A DNA stretch of 64,000 nucleotides from Hyphomicrobiaceae bacterium (lineage in GTDB: Bacteria; Pseudomonadota; Alphaproteobacteria; Rhizobiales; Methyloligellaceae). Shown here in pieces: positions 59,923-64,000 of the stretch. The translations under genes were made by a program, and so were the position numbers. Within the stretch, counting starts at the first letter, position 1. Every line of letters begins with the position of its first letter. Location: assembly GCA_020637815.1 (NCBI GenBank), contig JACKJS010000001.1:434001-498000 (forward strand). Reading direction: 5' to 3'. The notes beneath the pieces were generated by a model that searched no databases, was not told the DNA's origin, and saw nothing but the letters and a program-made list of their open reading frames with translations.

Positions 59923-61296
59923 CTAGTAGTTCGACGCGTATGTCCCGCGCGTATCGAGGCCATAGACGTCTGGGCGGAATTGCACCATGCCGTCCGGCGT
60001 AGCCCATGCGCTGATATAGGTGAAATAGACGCCGATCGTTTGCGTGACGGTCACGTTCTCCTGAATGCTGTTGTGCTTCATGGAATCGACGCGCGCCAGG
60101 CTCCACGCGGAATTATTGTCGAGTACCCAGGCCGCCAAGCGATCCACGTTGTGCGTCCGCACGCAGCCATGGCTCTCGAAGCGCACGGCCTTGCCGAACA
60201 AGCTCTTCAGCGGTGTATCGTGGATATAGACCGCGTCCTTGTTCGGGAAGTCGATCTTCACGAAGCCGAGCGAGTTCTCCTCCCAAGGCTTCTGCCGGTA
60301 ACGATAGCCATAGACCTCGTCGCCATACCAATTGATCTGGCGCGGATCGAGGATGTTGCCGTTCTGGTCGATTGCCTCCATGCGATAGGCCGCCAGCACG
60401 TCTTCGCCGCGGCTGGCGAACTGACGTCCCTTCGGCACCAGATCGGCCCGCACGATACTCGTAGGCACGTTCCAATACGGATTGAACTTCACCTGCGAAA
60501 CCTTGCTGGCCAAGGTCGGAGTCGGATGTTCGACCTTGCCGACCACGGCAGTATTGCGCAGTTCCACGCGTCCGTTGCGCACGGCTTCAACCTGCGCTGC
60601 TGGGATATTGACCTGGATGTACCGGTTGGAGGTCTTGCCCGCGCGCTGCTGCAACCGCTTGAGGCTCGCCTCGAGCTGGGCCAGGCGCGCATTCGCGGGC
60701 ACGTTCAGCGCCGCGACCGTCGCCTTGGAGTCCACGACGCCCGTGGCCGGAAGCCCATGACGATACTGGAAACGCTTGACCGCAGCGACCGTTGCCGCGT
60801 CGTAACGCCCAGGCTCGCTGACACTTAGCAAGTCGCCGCTGATCTGAAGCCGGCGCTGCAAGGTCTGAATATTCGTTCCGCGCCGTCCCGGCTTCATCGC
60901 CACGGGCGCTACCATTGGCCAACCGCCCTGCGCCACGATCGCCCTGTATTGCTCGATAGCGGCTTTCGTCGCCGCGACATTCTCGGGGGCGAGCGTTGGC
61001 GTTCCAAGTCCAGGATTAAGGATCATCGCGACTTCCGGATCGCCGGTCGGCAATTCGGAGCGCGTTACCTCTCCTTGTTGTTGCGAGTTGCGCGAGCCGC
61101 CGAACAGCCCGCCGAACAGTCCGCCTTGGCCTCCCGAACCGCTCTGCGTAGCCTGCTGGCCTTGATCGTCGCGGGACTTGAACATGTTGAAGGGGCCGGC
61201 GCTCAGGGGCTGCACGCTGACGCACAGAAGCGTGGCCGCGAGTCCCGCAGCAGCCAGCCTTGGCCCTGCCGTCAAAATAGTCGCTGAAGTAGGCAT
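59923..61296 (-). CDS. ldtP: L,D-transpeptidase with peptidoglycan-binding domain
   Basis: A 457-residue murein-remodelling enzyme. A signal peptide (LAAAGLAATLLCVSVQPLSA) leads a Gly/Gln-rich stretch, a PG_binding_1 domain at about 130-200 (RRGTNIQTLQRRLQISGDLL, RFQYRHGLPATGVVDSKATV) and a YkuD catalytic domain ending in HDTPLKSLFGKAVRFESHG then CVRTHNV, with the SHGC-V-R catalytic cysteine. Similar to the YcbB group and to LdtP of Liberibacter, which lies next to its regulator LdtR, as here. Periplasmic 3-3 cross-linking is predicted. Confidence 0.9.
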   Translation of the reverse strand: MPTSATILTAGPRLAAAGLAATLLCVSVQPLSAGPFNMFKSRDDQGQQATQSGSGGQGGLFGGLFGGSRNSQQQGEVTRSELPTGDPEVAMILNPGLGTPTLAPENVAATKAAIEQYRAIVAQGGWPMVAPVAMKPGRRGTNIQTLQRRLQISGDLLSVSEPGRYDAATVAAVKRFQYRHGLPATGVVDSKATVAALNVPANARLAQLEASLKRLQQRAGKTSNRYIQVNIPAAQVEAVRNGRVELRNTAVVGKVEHPTPTLASKVSQVKFNPYWNVPTSIVRADLVPKGRQFASRGEDVLAAYRMEAIDQNGNILDPRQINWYGDEVYGYRYRQKPWEENSLGFVKIDFPNKDAVYIHDTPLKSLFGKAVRFESHGCVRTHNVDRLAAWVLDNNSAWSLARVDSMKHNSIQENVTVTQTIGVYFTYISAWATPDGMVQFRPDVYGLDTRGTYASNY

Positions 61297-61644
61297 GCGC
61301 CGCTCCCGTCACCTGCGGCAACTCGTATCGCTTTACTATAAGCGGAATGCTGCCGTAGCTCTACCCGTTTCGGGCGCTATTGAATCCGCGCGGAGCCTTA
61401 CAAATCCTTAAGCACTGTAAGGTGGCGCGTCGTGTAGCACCCGGATCCAATCAAAACGCATCGACGTTCGATTGTCCCCCGTGGCCGTGTTGTCCCGGCG
61501 CTAGGCGCAGGCAACCTGCCGCTTCGAGGATCATGACGGGAAAATGGGGCGAATTTGGGTGTCAGACCCATGCGAGGCGGATTGTCCCGGACGCGTCACG
61601 CACCCCGGAACAATCCGTCGTCTGTATTCGCCGGGTATTGTTGG
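61297..61644. other. promoter region of the L,D-transpeptidase gene
   Basis: 348 bases between two leftward genes, no gene seen. Contains CCTTAC/GTAAGG (61396-61401, 61417-61422) flanking a CCTTAAG; a similar CTTAA core recurs upstream of the MarR gene. Confidence 0.45.
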
Positions 61645-62154
61645 CTAGAGCTGGTAGCGGATTTGATCGGACCAAAAGCGCTGCAGACGGAACATGGCCT
61701 TGTTCAATCTTTCGAGATCGTCCTGGGCGACGCCGCCAACCTGCTCCAGCGAACCGAGCTGCCGCTCGAACAAACGGTTAACCACCTCGGAGACTTCCTG
61801 CCCGCTCTCGGTCAAGCTCACGCGCACGGAACGGCGGTCAGTGGTCGAACGCTGGTGATTGACGAAGCCAGCCTGGACGAGCTTCTTGAGATTGTAAGAC
61901 ACGTTCGAGCCAAGGTAATAGCCGCGGCCCGTCAACTCGCCGGCCGTCACTTCATCGTCGCCGATGTTGTATAGCAGCAGAGCCTGGATGCTATTCACGT
62001 CCGTGCGTCCAAGACGCTCGAACTCATCCTTGATGACGTCCAGAAGCAACCGGTGCAGTTGCTCGATCAATTTCAGAGAACCTAGATAAGAGCTCTTGAG
62101 GTCTTTTGCCTCATCGTCGCTCGTATGCGTCCCTATTTTTAGGGCTACACTCAT
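61645..62154 (-). CDS. ldtR: MarR family regulator, LdtR-like
   Basis: A 169-residue winged-helix regulator: IQALLLYNIGDDEVTAGELT, RGYYLGSNVSYNLKKLVQAG and FVNHQRSTTDRRSVRVSLTE, with a dimerising N-terminal helix (LKLIEQLHRLLLDVIKDEFE). Sequence style and its place directly upstream of an L,D-transpeptidase match LdtR, the osmotolerance/cell-wall regulator described in Liberibacter and Sinorhizobium. It would control ldtP and itself. Confidence 0.88.
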   Translation of the reverse strand: MSVALKIGTHTSDDEAKDLKSSYLGSLKLIEQLHRLLLDVIKDEFERLGRTDVNSIQALLLYNIGDDEVTAGELTGRGYYLGSNVSYNLKKLVQAGFVNHQRSTTDRRSVRVSLTESGQEVSEVVNRLFERQLGSLEQVGGVAQDDLERLNKAMFRLQRFWSDQIRYQL

Positions 62155-62162
62155 CGCCTACC

Positions 62163-62199
62163 CTCGTCAGTTGTTGTTTATCCCCAACTTGCTGACGAG
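62163..62199. promoter_or_regulatory. inverted repeat upstream of the MarR gene
   Basis: Perfect 8-bp arms CTCGTCAG (62163-62170) and CTGACGAG (62192-62199), 21-base spacer, directly before the MarR start. Position and symmetry suggest an autoregulatory site or a leader stem. Confidence 0.4.
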
Positions 62200-62311
62200 T
62201 ATAGGAACAGCCCAACTAAGATGCGCTTAATTGGAACGCTTAAGAGTCGATAAAATTCTAAGATTAATTCGTGGTTATGTTTGCGCGCAGGCCGTTTGAT
62301 TCCAACGATTC

Positions 62312-63385
62312 TTAGAAAACTAGCTTCTGCTCGTTAAGCTTGAGTTCACCGTCTACCGGCGTTTCGAACAGGCGTTCGATGCTGGAATCGTCAACCTCCG
62401 CGACCGTTGCCGGCGCCCATTTGGGCGTGCGTCCCTTGCCAGCGATGCGGGCGTCGATACCCTCCCGGAAATCGGGGGTCGCCACGAGGTGGGATGCGAG
62501 GCGGAATTCCAATCTCAAGGCCTCGTCGAGTTCCAAGGACTTGCCGCGCTGCATCTGCTGAAGCGCGATCTTGAGCGAAGTCGGCGACTTCTCGCGCAGG
62601 GTCGCGGCCGTCTGCTTGGCCCAATCCTCGTAAGGGCCTTCAGGCTCCGCATCGAGCCGTTCGAGGATTTCCTCGACGGAAGGCGCCGAGAAGATACGGT
62701 TGATCGCCGGGGTGAAGCGTACCAATTCGCCTTCGCCAGGATCTTGATGAAGACCGTCGAGCAGACGGTCGATGGGATGATTGTCGGCCAGCGCGGTTTT
62801 GATCACGCCGAAATAGGACGATGGAATGTAGTGGCTGACGAGGCGCAGACGGTAGGCATCCGCCGGACCGACGATGGCGCCGGTCAGAGCCAAATAGGTT
62901 CCCATCCAGCCGAAGAGGCGCGGCAAAAAATAGGTTCCGCCGATGTCCGGCAGGAATCCGATGCCGACCTGGGGCATCGCGAAGCGGTAGCCCTCGCCGG
63001 CGACGCAATGGGTTCCGAGTAGGGAAATGCCGATGCCGCCGCCAAAGGCCAACCCATTGATCAGGGGCACGTTTGGCCGGATGAATTTCTCCAAAACCCA
63101 AACATGGGTATAAGCAGCGCGGTAGAATTCTCGAATTTCATCAATTGCGTTGTCATGGTTCAATGCGTTCAGGATCTTCAGATCGCCACCGCTGCAGAAG
63201 ACAGTGGGGTGGGTCGACTCCATGACTACGCCGTAAATGTGCGGCGCGGGCGCCCAACGCTGATAGTTGGCGCTCAGGGCCTCGAACATCTCGCGCGTGA
63301 GCGCATTCAATCTGGCGGGGCGGTCGAGCGTGACGATGCCGGCGCGGTCGTTTTCCTCGAAGGTGATCCCAAGCGGTCCGGGCAA
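62312..63385 (-). CDS. 3-hydroxyisobutyryl-CoA hydrolase/enoyl-CoA hydratase-like protein
   Basis: A 357-residue crotonase of the HIBCH subgroup (valine breakdown): VFCSGGDLKILNALNHDNAI, YTHVWVLEKFIRPNVPLING then LAFGGGIGISLLGTHCVAGE, MPQVGIGFLPDIGGTYFLPR and, further on, the C-terminal extension with ALRLEFRLASHLVATPDFREGIDAR that marks HIBCH. The conserved Glu/Asp of the subgroup lies near GIGFLPDIGG. The only start allowed by an in-frame stop upstream is a TTG at 63385, preceded by AGGGA. Confidence 0.85.
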   Translation of the reverse strand: MPGPLGITFEENDRAGIVTLDRPARLNALTREMFEALSANYQRWAPAPHIYGVVMESTHPTVFCSGGDLKILNALNHDNAIDEIREFYRAAYTHVWVLEKFIRPNVPLINGLAFGGGIGISLLGTHCVAGEGYRFAMPQVGIGFLPDIGGTYFLPRLFGWMGTYLALTGAIVGPADAYRLRLVSHYIPSSYFGVIKTALADNHPIDRLLDGLHQDPGEGELVRFTPAINRIFSAPSVEEILERLDAEPEGPYEDWAKQTAATLREKSPTSLKIALQQMQRGKSLELDEALRLEFRLASHLVATPDFREGIDARIAGKGRTPKWAPATVAEVDDSSIERLFETPVDGELKLNEQKLVF

Positions 63386-63504
63386 ACGCGTAAGTCCCTA
63401 AGTGCGATGGCGAGAGTTGAGTTTCCAAACGGTCCGGCGCAGCTAGCATTCCAAGGCCAAAACCACAAGCCACAGACCTGCGGCATGTTCGGGCGAGGAA
63501 CGCG

Positions 63505-64000
63505 ATGACCGGCGCACGCGGCATGCGCTTCGCGACCGGCTCGCATTGGGTGGCGCTGCTGGCCGGATGCCTCCTGGGCCCCAATCCAGCCTTCGCACAA
63601 CAAGCGGCGATGCCACCGCCCGATGCGGCACCCGGACGGCACGTCCCATCTGCCCCCGAGAGCGCGGTCGCCGCCCCGGACCGGAATCCTTCCGGGGCCG
63701 CGGAGACGATGCACGCCCCTTCAACCGCCGGCGAGACCGAGCTCGCGCCCCCGCCACGTCAGAATCCAATCCGGAACGGTTCCGACCCCAACGCGGCGAA
63801 GCACCCGAAATCTGCCGCGGCCCTCGAGCAGTGCGCAAAGCTTCTGGACGGGCTCGACCTGGAATACGTCCACCTGGATCCGATCCACAAAGGCCCGTGC
63901 GGTACGGCGGCACCGATCAGGCTGAGCACGATCGGCACGCACCCCGCCGTCAAGGTTTCTCCGCCCGCGATCGTCAACTGCACGGTCGCTGCGACGCTGT
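63505..64000 (+). CDS. extensin-like protein (partial)
   Basis: The gene runs off the right edge. A signal peptide (SHWVALLAGCLLGPNPAFA) is followed by a Pro/Ala-rich low-complexity stretch, then the beginning of an extensin-like C-terminal domain: ALEQCAKLLDGLDLEYVHLD and GPCGTAAPIRLSTIGTHPAV then KVSPPAIVNCTVAATL. This family is a periplasmic peptidase-like domain widespread in Alphaproteobacteria, of uncertain role. CGAGGAA lies before the ATG at 63505. Confidence 0.85.
   Translation, partial: MTGARGMRFATGSHWVALLAGCLLGPNPAFAQQAAMPPPDAAPGRHVPSAPESAVAAPDRNPSGAAETMHAPSTAGETELAPPPRQNPIRNGSDPNAAKHPKSAAALEQCAKLLDGLDLEYVHLDPIHKGPCGTAAPIRLSTIGTHPAVKVSPPAIVNCTVAATL

Overview
The window is GC-rich alphaproteobacterial chromosome, most probably from the order Hyphomicrobiales (Rhizobiales). 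The pointers are an LdtR/LdtP-type pair (MarR regulator beside an L,D-transpeptidase), an NDUFS4-like complex I accessory protein, a CBP3-type cytochrome bc1 chaperone, a RibBA whose second domain has lost its cyclohydrolase cysteines, a class I PHA synthase and an extensin-like protein. The genus cannot be named from the sequence; a Hyphomicrobium/Methyloceanibacter-like organism would fit.

Layout. 1-6.3 kb: a secreted beta-propeller protein, RidA and UspA, then a permease / XRE-cupin regulator / FAD amine oxidase set whose promoter regions share a TGCACAA palindrome half-site. 6.3-9.1 kb: tRNA-Arg, tRNA-Pro(TGG) and tRNA-Glu with small housekeeping genes. 9.2-14.7 kb: a leftward operon alaC-like, hom, glpX, recJ. 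14.8-23.5 kb: PHA synthase, argC, rpsI-rplM, enoyl-CoA hydratase, CoA-binding protein, metY, heme A synthase. 23.5-34.7 kb: an exopolysaccharide locus (deacetylase, CelD-type acetyltransferase, a Wzc/GumC-like protein with a very long linker and a degenerate kinase-like end, Wza-like exporter, glycosyltransferase, polyprenyl-phosphate sugar transferase, Wzy-like polymerase).

35.1-44.5 kb is the most unusual part: a 9.3-kb integrated element bounded by perfect 62-bp direct repeats, one of them the 3' part of an intact tRNA-Pro(GGG). It carries a frameshifted tyrosine integrase, an excisionase-type HTH gene, a second Wzy-like polymerase, a low-GC sulfotransferase translationally coupled to an unknown small protein, a compact operon of phage-like small genes, one of them broken by two stop codons, and a frameshifted ProQ/FinO-domain gene. 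It appears to be a decaying island that may have added polymerase and sulfation functions beside the resident polysaccharide locus.

44.6-58.5 kb returns to conserved chromosome, nearly all leftward: cbp3, DUF177, plsX, fabH, ihfA, merR; then bamE; then glyA, nrdR, ribD, ribE, ribBA, ribH, nusB, thiL, hppA. 58.8-59.7 kb holds a persulfide-sensor-like ArsR repressor with a rhodanese-DUF2892 protein and a long operator-like palindrome. The window ends with the L,D-transpeptidase/MarR pair, a 3-hydroxyisobutyryl-CoA hydrolase-like protein and the start of an extensin-like gene.
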